Source: Gemmatimonadaceae bacterium (GTDB lineage Bacteria > Gemmatimonadota > Gemmatimonadetes > Gemmatimonadales > Gemmatimonadaceae). From it: a DNA stretch of 64,000 bases. The notes below the pieces were generated by a model, which had not been told where the DNA came from, did not search any database, and was given only the letters and a program-made list of their open reading frames with translations. The translations under genes were made by a program, and so were the position numbers. Location: positions 1 through 64,000 of the forward strand of contig JADZCT010000040.1 of NCBI GenBank assembly GCA_020851455.1, given 5' to 3'. Of the stretch, positions 33,411 to 43,295 are shown piece by piece (position 1 is the first letter of the stretch; each line of letters begins with the position of its first letter).

Positions 33411-34562
33411 GTGCCCGCTGTGTCGAGTCGCTTCAGACGTCAATCGCAGTTCCTCCTGACGGCGCTCTGTGCCGTGGCGCTTTCGTCGCCCGCCGTTGCG
33501 CAGGGAGGTTCCCCTCAGCCGCGCCTCGAGCTCGCCGACTCGGCGAAGGCCGCATCGCGGCCAGCCACGGGTGAGTTGCGCCGCGATTTCGTTCGCAACC
33601 AGGCGATCATCGGCCTCGGCGTCTACGCACCGGCGTTCGCCACGACCGTTGCCACCGAAGGCGTAGGATGGGTGGCCAGCTACCTGGCGATCGCCGGAGG
33701 GACGTACATAGCAGCTGCCGAGGTTTCGCGCGAACTGAAGGTCACCGATCCGATGCAGCGGCTGGCAACGTGGATGCCGCTGCATGGCGCTGCGGCCGGG
33801 GTGATCTTTGGGGCGATGGTGGATGGCAGCCGGAGGGAGACTGCGGCGGCGGTTCTTGGCGGCGCCCTTGCGGGCACCGCGCTCGGGCTCTGGCGAGGGC
33901 GCGGAATGGACATGGACGAAGCGTCGGCCACGATCGCAGGCGCCGACGTTGGAGCGTTGGCCGCGTATGGGGCGGCAACATTCGCCGGGCTTACCGACCA
34001 GGGCGGGCGGAATCGCACGCGCCTGGCCGCCACGCTTGGCGGCATGGTCGTTGGCGCACCGCTCGGGCATGCCTACGTTGCGCTGGCGCCGTATCGCGTA
34101 ACGCAGGGTGACCAGCTTGCGATGGCCGCAACTGCCGGTGTCGGGATGCTTGCCGGCCTGACAGTCATTGCGCGCGATCCGAACCCGACGCAGCGCCAGA
34201 TTGGCGGCGCGCTCACCTTCGGCGGGCTGGCGGGGCTGATTGCAGGCGACCGGCTGTTCGCGAGCCGCTACGATCACACCGAGGGCGATGGCACTCTGAT
34301 CATCGGCGGCGGCGTCGCGGGCGGCCTGATGGGCGCCGGCGTGGCGTTGCTCGCGGGCGGCTCGACGTCGCGCTGGAGCACCAAAACGGCCGGGCTGACC
34401 ACTCTCGGTGCGGCCGCCGGGGTTGCGTGGTCGCAGTACTACCTGCAGCCCGCCGCTGACGGCGCCGTGCGGCCAGGGGCGCTCCGGTTCGACCCCGCGG
34501 GGATCGTCGCCGCCGCGATGCGGATGAACGGCGCCTACACGTTGGCGACGATTCGGTTCTAG
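33411..34562 (+). CDS. Unknown exported protein with many Gly/Ala hydrophobic segments
   Basis: 383 residues. A signal peptide (FLLTALCAVALSSPAVAQGG) is followed by about nine Gly/Ala-rich hydrophobic stretches such as AAAVLGGALAGTALGLWRGR, GMVVGAPLGHAYVALAP, LTFGGLAGLIAGDRLF and GGGVAGGLMGAGVALLAGG. The repeating glycine-zipper pattern resembles glycine-zipper outer-membrane or envelope proteins, but no known family is recognised. AGGAG at 33404-33408 is the ribosome-binding site. It is very close to GTG 33411 (2 bases), so GTG 33420 three codons later, 11 bases away, may be the real start. Confidence 0.65.
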   Translation: MPAVSSRFRRQSQFLLTALCAVALSSPAVAQGGSPQPRLELADSAKAASRPATGELRRDFVRNQAIIGLGVYAPAFATTVATEGVGWVASYLAIAGGTYIAAAEVSRELKVTDPMQRLATWMPLHGAAAGVIFGAMVDGSRRETAAAVLGGALAGTALGLWRGRGMDMDEASATIAGADVGALAAYGAATFAGLTDQGGRNRTRLAATLGGMVVGAPLGHAYVALAPYRVTQGDQLAMAATAGVGMLAGLTVIARDPNPTQRQIGGALTFGGLAGLIAGDRLFASRYDHTEGDGTLIIGGGVAGGLMGAGVALLAGGSTSRWSTKTAGLTTLGAAAGVAWSQYYLQPAADGAVRPGALRFDPAGIVAAAMRMNGAYTLATIRF

Positions 34563-34592
34563 ATTCGTGGCACCCCGTCTGGTGCCCCCCTC

Positions 34593-35315
34593 GTGAACTT
34601 CATAGACCGGTTGCAGCAGAGTCTCTCGCTGCTCTGGGAATTCCTGCCCGGCCTCGTTGGCGCGGGCCTGATACTCTTTGGCGGCTACGTGCTGGCCAAG
34701 CTCGTCCAGAAAGGCGTCACGCGCCTCCTCAGGCGGCTCCGGCTGAACGAGGGACTGCGCAAGATCGGTGTCCTCGGGGCATTTGACAGCGCCGCCGCGC
34801 ATTACAACCCGGTGCGCATCATCGCGCACCTCGCGTTCTGGGCAGTGATGTTCACGGCGATGCTGATCGCGGCGAATGCGCTTGGAATTGACTCGCTCGC
34901 GCCGGTCTTCTCCGAGCTCGTTGGCTACGTGCCGAGCGTGGTCGCGGCTATCGTGATCGTGATACTTGGGCTCGTACTCGGTGACTTCGTGGGCGGGCTG
35001 ATCATGGCGAGCACGCATTCGCTGCATGGAGGGCCCACGCTGGCGCGCGCGGGGAAGGCCGGCGTTGTGCTGCTCGCGATCTTCATGGCGCTGCAGGAAC
35101 TGGGCGTTGCGACGACGATTGCCACGACGGCGTTCGCGATAATGTTTGGCGCGGTGGCGCTCGCGGCCGCGCTCGCGTTCGGGCTCGGCAACCGCGACCT
35201 TGCCGGCGAGATCGCGCGCGGCTGGTACAATCGCTACCGCGCGGAGCGCGACGCGATCGATCGCGAGGTGGAGACCGAAGAGGCATCGGACGGACTCGAC
35301 GGATCGCCCTCGTAA
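34593..35315 (+). CDS. Conserved-TM-helix (MscS-related) membrane protein
   Basis: 240 residues with five hydrophobic segments (about 14-33, 85-105, 115-137, 152-168 and 175-198). FLPGLVGAGLILFGGYVLAK and YVPSVVAAIVIVILGLVLGD followed by FVGGLI are copies of the conserved TM helix found in mechanosensitive-channel-related proteins; the second helical hairpin ends LAFGLGNRDLAGEIARGW. The MscS beta domain that forms the pore vestibule is absent, so channel activity is uncertain. GTG 34593 has no Shine-Dalgarno; a GGCACC/GGTGCC hairpin (34569-34586) lies just before it. The acidic tail DREVETEEASDG is cytosolic. Confidence 0.78.
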   Translation: MNFIDRLQQSLSLLWEFLPGLVGAGLILFGGYVLAKLVQKGVTRLLRRLRLNEGLRKIGVLGAFDSAAAHYNPVRIIAHLAFWAVMFTAMLIAANALGIDSLAPVFSELVGYVPSVVAAIVIVILGLVLGDFVGGLIMASTHSLHGGPTLARAGKAGVVLLAIFMALQELGVATTIATTAFAIMFGAVALAAALAFGLGNRDLAGEIARGWYNRYRAERDAIDREVETEEASDGLDGSPS

Positions 35316-35429
35316 GTCAATGGTGGATAATGTGTTAGCGAGGGCCGCAGGCATTGTATTGCTGCGTCTCGGTCGGTACATTTAACGGTTATCGCGAAGC
35401 GGCGTCCGCCTCTCTCTCCCGCACCCGAA

Positions 35430-37973
35430 ATGACCGCCCCGAACAATCGCGAAAGGATCCTTCCGCGCCTGATTGACGACGAGATCAGGGAGTCGTTCAT
35501 CAACTATTCGATGAGCGTCATTGTCAGCCGCGCGCTGCCCGACGTGCGCGACGGGCTCAAGCCGGTGCACCGCCGGATTCTCTATGCGATGAACGAGCTG
35601 GGGCTCGTGCCCGGCCGGCCGTACAAGAAGTCGGCGACGGTGGTGGGCGACGTGCTCGGCAAGTACCACCCGCATGGCGACAGCGCGGTATACGACGCGA
35701 TGGTGCGGATGGTGCAGGATTTCTCGCTGCGCTATCCGCTCGTGGACGGGCAGGGCAACTTCGGCTCGATGGACGGCGACAGCGCCGCGGCGTACCGGTA
35801 CACCGAGGCGCGCCTCACGCGCATCGCTACCGAGATGCTGGCGGATATCGAGAAGAGCACGGTTGACTATGCCGCGAACTTCGACGACCGGCTCGAGGAA
35901 CCGACTGTCCTGCCCAGCGGGCTGCCGAACCTGGTGATCAACGGATCGAGTGGCATCGCGGTGGGAATGGCCACGAACATTCCGCCGCACAACCTGAAGG
36001 AAGTCGTTGCGGCAATCGCTGCGCTGATTGACGACGCCTCGCTCAGTTCGGAAGCGATCCGCAACTACATCAAGGGTCCCGACTTCCCGACCGGCGCGTA
36101 CGTGTATGGTACCGCGGGCATCAAGGACTACATCGAGACCGGGCGCGGCAGGATCGTGATGCGGGCGCGCGCGGTGATAGAGGAGAACGAGAAGGGGAAC
36201 AAGTCGCAGATCGTCGTCACGGAGCTTCCATACCAGGCGAACCGCGCGTCGCTGGTGGAGAACATCGCGTATCTGGTGCGCGACAAGAAGCTGGAGGGGA
36301 TCAGCGATCTTCGCGACGAATCGAGCGCCGACACGCGCATCGTGATAGAGCTCAAGCGCGACGCGATCCCGCGCGTGGTGCTGAACCAGCTGTACAAGCA
36401 CACCGCGATGCAAGGCACGTTCGGCGTGATCATGCTTGCGCTGGTGCCCGATCCGCAGACGAAGCGGCTCGTGCCGCGCGTGATGGGGATGCGGGAGGCG
36501 CTGCTGCATTTCATCCGCCACCGCCACGAAGTGATCGTGCGGCGGACGCAGCACGACCTCGACAAGGCGCGGGAGCGGGAGCACATCCTCGACGGCCTCA
36601 AGATCGCGGTGGACAACATTGACGCGGTCATCAAGGTGATCCGGGGTGCCGACGACACCGAGTCGGCGTCGAAGGAGCTGCGAGCGCGTTTCACGCTCTC
36701 GGAGAAGCAGGCCGAGGCGATCCTGAACATGCGGCTCGCCAAGCTCACGGGACTGGAGCGCGAGAAGCTCGAGGAGGAACTGAAGGAGGTTCGCGCGCTC
36801 ATCGAGGAGCTGGCGGCGCTGCTCGACTCGAAGCCGAAGCGGATGGCGGTGATGAAGGCGGAACTTGCGAAGGTCGCCGAGACGTACGGCGACGCGCGGC
36901 GCACCGAGATCACGAGCGACCAGGGCGAGTTGACGATCGAAGACCTGATCGCGAACGAGGAGATGGTCGTCACGATCACGCACACCGGCTACATCAAGCG
37001 GACGTCAATCTCCACGTACCGGAAGCAGCGCCGCGGCGGACGCGGCACGGTCGGCGCTGACTTCAAGGCCGAGGATTTCGTCGAGCATTTGTTCGTGGCC
37101 TCGACGCACGACTACATCCTCTGCTTCACGCAGGACGGGCGGTGCTTCTGGCTCAAGGTGCACGAGATCCCACAGGCGGGCAGGGCGGCGAAGGGCAAGC
37201 CGATCGTGAACCTGATCAACGTCACACCCTATACGCGGATCAAGGCGATCGTCCCGGTCAAGGAGTTCACGGACGACGAGTACCTTCTCTTCTGCACCCG
37301 CAACGGGACGATCAAGAAGACCGCGCTTTCCGAGTACTCGAACGTACGCTCGACCGGCGTGAAGGGCATCAAGGTCGAGGACGGCGATGAGCTGATTGAC
37401 GTCCAGGTCACGAGCGGGACGAACGACATCGTCCTCGCCACGCGATACGGGCTGAGCGTACGGTTCCACGAGCAGGATGCGCGCGCGATGGGCCGCGACA
37501 CTACCGGCGTCAAGGGCGTTGACCTTTCCGAAGGGGATGCCGTGATCGGGATGGTCGTGATCAAGCGCGAGGCGACGCTGATGGTCGTGACGGAGCACGC
37601 GCTGGGGAAGTGCTCGCACATTGACGACTACCGGGTGCAGAAGCGCGGTGGCAAGGGAATCAAGACTGTGAACCGCACGGATCGGACCGGCGACGTAGTC
37701 GCGCTTCTCGAGGTGCTGCCGGAAGACGAAGTCATGCTCATCACCCGCGCCGGCCAGGTGATTCGTTCGCCCGTGAAGGACGTGCGGGTGGCGGGCCGGA
37801 ACACGCAGGGCGTGAAGCTGATGAATCTCGACGCAGGCGACCTCGTTTCGGCGGTTGCTCGCGTGGTGCCGGACGACGACAACGCAGCCGATGGGGAAGG
37901 CGGCGCGGGCGACGACAACGGCGGGGATGCCGAGGCCGGCCCGGGCGTGTTCGAACTCACGTCCGAAGACTGA
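35430..37973 (+). CDS. gyrA: DNA gyrase subunit A
   Basis: 847 residues. Together with GyrB it introduces negative supercoils. The winged-helix and tower domains are complete: [16 protein letters not shown] (43-58), the catalytic Tyr124 in [10 protein letters not shown], and the quinolone-determining stretch [13 protein letters not shown] (78-90), which holds the drug-sensitive Ser85 and Asp89. The GyrA box that allows DNA wrapping is QRRGGRG (533-539), with Arg for the usual Lys, and separates it from ParC. The C-terminal beta-pinwheel is followed by a long acidic Asp/Gly tail. A hairpin terminator follows about 50 bases after the stop. gyrB is not in the window. Confidence 0.97.
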   Translation: MTAPNNRERILPRLIDDEIRESFINYSMSVIVSRALPDVRDGLKPVHRRILYAMNELGLVPGRPYKKSATVVGDVLGKYHPHGDSAVYDAMVRMVQDFSLRYPLVDGQGNFGSMDGDSAAAYRYTEARLTRIATEMLADIEKSTVDYAANFDDRLEEPTVLPSGLPNLVINGSSGIAVGMATNIPPHNLKEVVAAIAALIDDASLSSEAIRNYIKGPDFPTGAYVYGTAGIKDYIETGRGRIVMRARAVIEENEKGNKSQIVVTELPYQANRASLVENIAYLVRDKKLEGISDLRDESSADTRIVIELKRDAIPRVVLNQLYKHTAMQGTFGVIMLALVPDPQTKRLVPRVMGMREALLHFIRHRHEVIVRRTQHDLDKAREREHILDGLKIAVDNIDAVIKVIRGADDTESASKELRARFTLSEKQAEAILNMRLAKLTGLEREKLEEELKEVRALIEELAALLDSKPKRMAVMKAELAKVAETYGDARRTEITSDQGELTIEDLIANEEMVVTITHTGYIKRTSISTYRKQRRGGRGTVGADFKAEDFVEHLFVASTHDYILCFTQDGRCFWLKVHEIPQAGRAAKGKPIVNLINVTPYTRIKAIVPVKEFTDDEYLLFCTRNGTIKKTALSEYSNVRSTGVKGIKVEDGDELIDVQVTSGTNDIVLATRYGLSVRFHEQDARAMGRDTTGVKGVDLSEGDAVIGMVVIKREATLMVVTEHALGKCSHIDDYRVQKRGGKGIKTVNRTDRTGDVVALLEVLPEDEVMLITRAGQVIRSPVKDVRVAGRNTQGVKLMNLDAGDLVSAVARVVPDDDNAADGEGGAGDDNGGDAEAGPGVFELTSED

Positions 37974-38026
37974 ATATGTAATGATACTGTAATGATTATC
38001 GGCGCCCGTACGGGCCCGATGATGGC

Positions 38027-38056
38027 ACGAGCCAGCAGCGGCAGATGCTGGCTCGT
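38027..38056 (+). terminator. Intrinsic terminator after gyrA
   Basis: ACGAGCCAGCA (38027-38037) pairs perfectly over 11 bases with 38046-38056 around an eight-base loop. ATCATTTAAT follows, so the tail is AT-rich though not a pure T-run; outer ATGAT/ATCAT can extend the stem past a bulge. A 12-bp palindrome GCCCGTACGGGC (38004-38015) lies between it and the gyrA stop. Confidence 0.7.
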
Positions 38057-38116
38057 ATCATTTAATCCGGGTGTGCCCGAGCGGCGCGCCATTCGCCATC
38101 CCACCGAGTTCCATAG

Positions 38117-41100
38117 ATGCGCATCTTCGACCAACGACCCATCAGTTCCTCAGCGCGCGCCGCGACACTGCTCGGCGCGCTCTTCATTTTCGCCGCCCCA
38201 GCGCTGCACGCACAGACGCGGCAGGTGGCGCAGGCGTCTGCGCCGAAGCGCTCCGCCTCGGTTGATACGTCCCTGTGGAAGGGCCTCTCGTGGCGAATGC
38301 TCGGCCCGGCGCACACGGGCCGCATGACCACGGTTTCCGGCTCGGCGAAGCGGCCAGGCGAGTACTACGTGGGAACGACCGGCGGTGGCGTGTGGAAGAC
38401 GTCGGACAGCGGCCGCACCTGGCACCCCATGACCGACAACTACTTCGGCGGCACGATGGGGGCGGTGGAGGTCTTCGCGCCGAACCCGGATATCGTGTGG
38501 GCGGGGGGCGGCGAGTACCCCATTCGCGGCAACGTCTCGCATGGCGATGGCGTGTGGAAGACGATGGACGCCGGGAAGACGTGGCAGTACATGGGTCTTG
38601 CCGAGACCCAGTACATCTCGCGCATCATCGCGCACCCGACCGATCCGAACGTCGCGTACGTCGGCGCGCTCGGCCATGTGTTCGGCCCGAACCCCGAGCG
38701 TGGCGTCTATCGTACGAAGGACGGCGGCAAGACGTGGCAAAGGATTCTCTTCAAGAACGATTCGACCGGCGTCGGTGACCTGGTGATGGACCCCACGAAC
38801 CCGAACGTGCTGTACGCCGGGTTCTGGCAGGCCGGGCGCAAGCCGTGGATACTCATCAGCGGCGGCGCGGGCAGCACGATGTACAAGACCACGGACGGCG
38901 GCGACCACTGGACTGAACTGAAGAACAATCCAGGCCTTCCCAGCGGCATCTGGGGCAACATCGGCTTTGCCGTCTCGCCGGTGAACCCGAAGCGCGTCTG
39001 GGCGATCATCGAGGCCGAGGAAGGCGGCGTGTTCCGCTCGGACGACGCCGGCGCGACGTGGCAGCTCCTCAGCCAGGACCGCAACCTGCGCCAGCGCGCG
39101 TGGTACTACTCGAAGCTCACGGCCGATCCGAAGAACGCCGATGTCGTCTGGGCAGGGAACGTCGGCGGGTTCGTCTCGCGCGACGGCGGCAAGACGTGGG
39201 TCAGCGGGCTCGGGAACGGCGACACGCACCAGTACTGGATTGACCCAACCAACCCGGACAGGATCGCGGTCGCCGGCGATCCTGGAATCGTGCTCACGTA
39301 CGACGGCGGGCGAACGCAGATCCGGGCGAACCTGCCGACAGGCCAGTATTACCATGTGCACCTGACCAACGCGACGCCGTACGACGTATGCGGCGCCGAG
39401 CAGGACGGTGGCGTGGACTGCTTCCCGGTGCGGGCCGCAGGGGGTGGTGGGCGCGGCGGGTTTGGCGGTCCCGGTGGCGGTCCCGGTGGCGGGCGCGGTG
39501 GCGGGCGCGGTGGCGCAGGGGGCCGTGGTGCTGACGCGCCGCAGTTCGACTTCACGCCGCGCTACGGCGGCGCCGGTGGCGAGTCGGGATACGTAGCGAG
39601 CGATCCGCTCGACCCGGACGTGACGTTCGGCGGGAACTACAGCGGCGTGCTCCAGATGCAGAACAAGCGCACGGGCGTGTCCATGCGGCTCGATCCGTGG
39701 CCGCTCAATCCGATGGGCCACGACGCGAAGGACTCGAAGTACCGCTTCCAGTGGACGTTCCCGATCATGAACGGCCCGCACGACCCGAAGGTTCTTTATG
39801 CGGGCGGCAACGTACTCTTCCGCTCGACCGATCTTGGCCAGAGCTGGAAGATCGTATCGCCCGATCTCACCCGGAACGACCCCGCGACGCTGGGCGCGTC
39901 GGGCGGGCCGCTCACGAAGGACCAGACGAGCGTGGAGTACTACGCGACCATCTTCGCGGTGGCGGAATCGCCTGTGACCAAGGGGCTCGTGTGGGCCGGC
40001 TCGGACGACGGGCTGATTCACCTCTCGCGTAACGTCGGCACCACGGTGGGCGGCGCGATGCCCACGTGGGCGAACGTCACGCCAAAGGATCTCCCGAAAT
40101 ACACGCGCATCTCGATCATCGAGCCCTCGCACTTCACCGCCGGCACGATGTACTTCGCGGCGAACCGATACGAAATGGACGACTTCGCGCCGCTGCTCTA
40201 CCGCACGACGGACTACGGCAAGACGTGGACGAAGATCACGAACGGGATTCCGGCGACGGAGTTCACGCGCGCAATTCGCGAGGATCTCGTGCGCCCGGGC
40301 ATGCTGTACGCCGCGACGGAGCGCTCGATGTATGTCTCGTACGATGCCGGCGACCACTGGATGAGCCTGAAGCGCGATCTCCCGCCCGTCCCGGTGCACG
40401 ATATCGCCCTGCGCGACGATGATATCGTGATCGCGACGATGGGTCGTGGCTTCTACGCGATGGAGGGAATCGCCGCGCTCCGCCAGGCGGATGAAGTGGA
40501 CAAGGCAGTGGGCGCGCACCTCTACGCGCCGGGCGCGACGTTCCAGAACACCGGAACGGTGAAGGTGGAGTATTGGCTTGCGCAGCCCAATCAGCTCGTG
40601 ACGATCGAGCTGCTCGACGCCAGGGGCAACGTGATCCGCAAGGTGTCGAGCACCGACAGCGTGCCCGCGGGCGGGCGCGGCGGTCGTGGTGGCGGAGGAG
40701 GGCGCGGGTTCGGCGGCGCACCGCCGGCGCGCGTCACCAATGCCGCGGGGCTCAATACCTACGACCTCAGCCTGCGCTACCCTGACGGCGTGAACTTCCG
40801 CGGCGCGATCTACTGGGCCGGCAACGGACTCAACGGTCCCGTCGCGCCTCCGGGCAGCTATACGGTGAGGATGACCGCGGGAGCGGCAGCGCCGCAGTCG
40901 CAGAAGTTCCGGCTGCAGAAGGATCCGCGGTCGACCGCGACGGACGCGGACCTCGTAGAGCAGTTCAACTTCCTGATTCGTATCCGCGACACGGTGAGCG
41001 CGGCGAACAACGGCGTGCGCACGATCCGCAACGCGCGCTACCAGGTGGACAGTCTCAAGAAAGTCCTCACAGGTCAGCACCTTGCCGACTTCAACAAGGC

Positions 41101-41440
41101 CGCCGGTGATATGACCGACAGCACCCGGATGACCGAGGAGGAGATCTACCAGACGAAGAACGAGGCGGGCGAAGATCCGCTCAACTTCCCGGTGCGGCTC
41201 AACAACCAGATTGGCGCACTTGCCGGGTTCGTTGGTAGCGGTTCGCGGCGCCCGCCGCAGCAGGCGTACGACGTCTGGAACAACCTCGCGCCGCAGATGA
41301 ACAAGCAACTCGTGCGGCTCGACGCGCAGTGGAAGCTGCTGCTCCCCAGGGTGAATGCGGTGCTGAAGGCCGCGGGGATGGCGCCAATCGTGCTGTCAAC
41401 CGACGAGCTGCCGTCGGCGCGTCCGAACATCGTTCCGTAG
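38117..41440 (+). CDS. Large secreted BNR/sortilin-like beta-propeller protein
   Basis: 1107 residues with a signal peptide (GALFIFAAPALHAQ, cut near 33). Two seven-bladed propellers are suggested by repeated Asp-box/BNR motifs: TSDSGRTW, TMDAGKTW, TKDGGKTW, TTDGGDHW, SDDAGATW, SRDGGKTW, STDLGQSW, TTDYGKTW and SYDAGDHW. The architecture is that of the VPS10/sortilin-like glycosyl-hydrolase-related proteins common in this type of genome. Such propellers bind peptides or glycans outside the cell; no catalytic site is evident. Two RGG-rich inserts (near 441-475 and 852-868) break the domains, the first built from a 12-base tandem repeat. The C-terminal ~200 residues are helical. A perfect 17-bp hairpin follows the stop. 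Confidence 0.9.
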   Translation: MRIFDQRPISSSARAATLLGALFIFAAPALHAQTRQVAQASAPKRSASVDTSLWKGLSWRMLGPAHTGRMTTVSGSAKRPGEYYVGTTGGGVWKTSDSGRTWHPMTDNYFGGTMGAVEVFAPNPDIVWAGGGEYPIRGNVSHGDGVWKTMDAGKTWQYMGLAETQYISRIIAHPTDPNVAYVGALGHVFGPNPERGVYRTKDGGKTWQRILFKNDSTGVGDLVMDPTNPNVLYAGFWQAGRKPWILISGGAGSTMYKTTDGGDHWTELKNNPGLPSGIWGNIGFAVSPVNPKRVWAIIEAEEGGVFRSDDAGATWQLLSQDRNLRQRAWYYSKLTADPKNADVVWAGNVGGFVSRDGGKTWVSGLGNGDTHQYWIDPTNPDRIAVAGDPGIVLTYDGGRTQIRANLPTGQYYHVHLTNATPYDVCGAEQDGGVDCFPVRAAGGGGRGGFGGPGGGPGGGRGGGRGGAGGRGADAPQFDFTPRYGGAGGESGYVASDPLDPDVTFGGNYSGVLQMQNKRTGVSMRLDPWPLNPMGHDAKDSKYRFQWTFPIMNGPHDPKVLYAGGNVLFRSTDLGQSWKIVSPDLTRNDPATLGASGGPLTKDQTSVEYYATIFAVAESPVTKGLVWAGSDDGLIHLSRNVGTTVGGAMPTWANVTPKDLPKYTRISIIEPSHFTAGTMYFAANRYEMDDFAPLLYRTTDYGKTWTKITNGIPATEFTRAIREDLVRPGMLYAATERSMYVSYDAGDHWMSLKRDLPPVPVHDIALRDDDIVIATMGRGFYAMEGIAALRQADEVDKAVGAHLYAPGATFQNTGTVKVEYWLAQPNQLVTIELLDARGNVIRKVSSTDSVPAGGRGGRGGGGGRGFGGAPPARVTNAAGLNTYDLSLRYPDGVNFRGAIYWAGNGLNGPVAPPGSYTVRMTAGAAAPQSQKFRLQKDPRSTATDADLVEQFNFLIRIRDTVSAANNGVRTIRNARYQVDSLKKVLTGQHLADFNKAAGDMTDSTRMTEEEIYQTKNEAGEDPLNFPVRLNNQIGALAGFVGSGSRRPPQQAYDVWNNLAPQMNKQLVRLDAQWKLLLPRVNAVLKAAGMAPIVLSTDELPSARPNIVP
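39464..39511. repeat. Four 12-bp tandem repeats coding GGPG/GGRG
   Basis: Two units GGCGGTCCCGGT (39464-39487) and two units GGCGGGCGCGGT (39488-39511) lie in direct tandem inside the BNR gene. They encode GGPG twice, then GGRG twice. The in-frame 12-base unit can expand or shrink by slippage without breaking the frame. Confidence 0.9.
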
Positions 41441-41459
41441 GGCGCAGGTGAAATAACGA

Positions 41460-41495
41460 GTGAGGGTCCGCGGCCCTTGGGCCGCGGACCCTCAC
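41460..41495. terminator. Perfect 17-bp hairpin between convergent genes
   Basis: GTGAGGGTCCGCGGCCC (41460-41476) is the exact reverse complement of 41479-41495, with TT between the arms. It starts 20 bases after the BNR stop. No T-run follows on the plus strand; on the minus strand TCGTTATTTC follows. It probably ends transcripts from both sides. Confidence 0.65.
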
Positions 41496-41615
41496 CTGCT
41501 TCGGGCACTTGTGTTGCATGCCGGGAAGGTATGGGCGGACGTTGCGCGATGAGCACCTTCGCGCCCGGCTGCAGTCGGACCTCCGCCGAGTGGCGTCCCG
41601 CGCGCATCGCTTCGG

Positions 41616-43139
41616 CTATTTTCCCCGTCCGCACGCGCGCATGTCAACGTTGGCCGTTTCGCCGCGCGCAACCTTGACCAGCGTGCTCTGCGTCTTCCCG
41701 TCCGACGAGCAACTGAGCGTCCACGACTCCTGAAGGAACGCCTGCTCGTGCTGGCTTGCGCGAAGCGACGGATTCACGTGCCACGTCACTTCACTCGCGC
41801 CGACCGGAACGGTCAGCGTGCTCGTGATGGACGTTGGTATCCTGATCGCGGGGTCGCGCGCGAGACTGTCGGCCCGGTTGTCGCTCTTGAGCAACGGTGA
41901 ACTCTCGATGTCGAAGCGCTTGCTGATGGTGAGGATCGCCCCCGCGGGGGCCTTGACCTTCAGCACGGAGTGGAGCGCTGGGTTGGTGGTCGCCTCGAGG
42001 AGGCGCATGAAGGCATTCCGCGCGTTCGAACCGGGGTACGCGCCGGTGCCGGTGTACTGGTCAACGACGAACGGGTAAGCAGGGTGGAAGCCGCGGCCGC
42101 CGGGGGTGTTCTCGAACGTGAAGCTGAGCGTGCCGGCGGTATAATAGGCGAACTCCTCCATCGTTCCGCTCGCCGTGTAGTAAATCTCCGGCCACGGACC
42201 GGCGCGCCAGTTGAGGTCGCGGCCAAGCGCCTGCGCGAGCGAGTCGTACACGATGATATCGGCGGGAACGGGTTCTTCCACCGCGCTCGGGGCGCGGAGC
42301 ACCCGTTCGTCGGGCGTATGGTTGCTGAGCGCAACCACGATCTGGTTTGTGGCCATCAGGTCGCGGATATTCCGCACCTCCGGCTCCGAGAAGGGCGCGG
42401 CGCCGCGGTAACTGTCGCCCTTCGGGCTCACGCTTGCCCCGCTCCCGCCCCAGAAGGCGGCGTAGTTGCGGTTGAGGTCAACGCCGGTCATACGGTTCGT
42501 GGGGTTCGCGCAGTCGGCGAATGTCGGAACCTTGCCGTCTTCCACCCTGCAGTTGCGGCGCTTCTGCTCGATGAGCAGCGTGCGCGACATTTCGTAGCCA
42601 TCGGGATTCACTACGGGAACGACAAGGAGCCGCGCGTTGTCGAGCAACTGGCTGATCCTCGCGTCGGTCCGGTCGTTCATCAGGATGTCGTTCACGAACT
42701 CCATCGTGAGGTCAACGGTCGGCCACTCGCGCGAGTGCTGCAGTCCGGTCATCAGGAACGCGGGCTTCCACGCGCTGGCATTTACGTTGTGCGAGATCTC
42801 GAGCGCCCACACGGTCTGGCCGAGGAGACTCCTGTTCGGGAGGGCGAATCGCTTCACGCGGTCGGGATATGCAGCCGCTATGCGTTCGAGCTCGATGTTG
42901 GTCTCGATCAGTGTGCGATAGGTGACCCTGCCGGTCGGCAAGGGCGACTTCGGCCCCAGGTCCCTCGGCGGCGTCGTGTCGCGCTGGCTGAAACCCGATC
43001 CGCCGCCGCGGCCGCCACGCCCGCCTCCCTGCCCGCCTCCCTGTGCGGGCGCTGGCTGTGCAGCGAACAAAGTCGCTGCGCAGAGCGCCAGGGCCATTGC
43101 AATCGTGAGGGAACGCGAGGAACGGATTGTGCTGGACAT
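41616..43139 (-). CDS. Secreted M14 zinc carboxypeptidase
   Basis: 507 residues. Signal peptide ends near AAQPAPAQ (~33), followed by a Gly/Arg-rich tract (34-48). The M14 domain has all key residues: zinc ligands H135 and E138 in LQHSREWP and H274 in LSNHTPDE, substrate Arg in VDLNRNYAAFW (R224), and the catalytic Glu343 in SFTFENTPGG. It removes C-terminal amino acids from peptides outside the cytoplasm. The C-terminal ~110 residues are a beta-rich domain with a disulfide-sized Cys pair, perhaps for cell-surface attachment or folding. ATG 43139 is set by the signal peptide; an extra 38 upstream codons are open but not signal-like. Confidence 0.9.
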   Translation of the reverse strand: MSSTIRSSRSLTIAMALALCAATLFAAQPAPAQGGGQGGGRGGRGGGSGFSQRDTTPPRDLGPKSPLPTGRVTYRTLIETNIELERIAAAYPDRVKRFALPNRSLLGQTVWALEISHNVNASAWKPAFLMTGLQHSREWPTVDLTMEFVNDILMNDRTDARISQLLDNARLLVVPVVNPDGYEMSRTLLIEQKRRNCRVEDGKVPTFADCANPTNRMTGVDLNRNYAAFWGGSGASVSPKGDSYRGAAPFSEPEVRNIRDLMATNQIVVALSNHTPDERVLRAPSAVEEPVPADIIVYDSLAQALGRDLNWRAGPWPEIYYTASGTMEEFAYYTAGTLSFTFENTPGGRGFHPAYPFVVDQYTGTGAYPGSNARNAFMRLLEATTNPALHSVLKVKAPAGAILTISKRFDIESSPLLKSDNRADSLARDPAIRIPTSITSTLTVPVGASEVTWHVNPSLRASQHEQAFLQESWTLSCSSDGKTQSTLVKVARGETANVDMRACGRGK

Positions 43140-43295
43140 GGAAGGCCGGGGAGGTTGTTCGTGGCTGGATGGGGCGCGTCCGCGGGATTGCGTGGCTGAT
43201 GGGCACGCTGGCGCGGGCTCACTGACTGTTCTCACGAATAGAACGTACCGCAAACGCCCGGTGCTGCACGCAGCAGAGCCGAACTGGCCTTCGGG

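Noticed and set aside
34569-34586. GGCACC/GGTGCC hairpin as a terminator
   Set aside because: The stem is only six pairs and no T-run follows; it lies directly before GTG 34593 and is too short to assign a role.
35508-35700. Quinolone resistance mutation in gyrA
   Set aside because: Ser85 and Asp89 (E. coli Ser83 and Asp87) are the sensitive residues, so there is no sign of a resistance allele.
39464-39511. Short regular repeats as a possible CRISPR array
   Set aside because: The units are direct 12-base tandems with no spacers, lie in frame inside a gene, and no cas gene is present.
38150-41308. A 1052-codon open frame antisense to the BNR gene
   Set aside because: It mirrors the GC-rich codon pattern of the sense gene, contains no domain, is Arg/His/Val-rich, and has no start signal. 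The same applies to frames antisense to metH (54043-55704) and gyrA (35382-36983).
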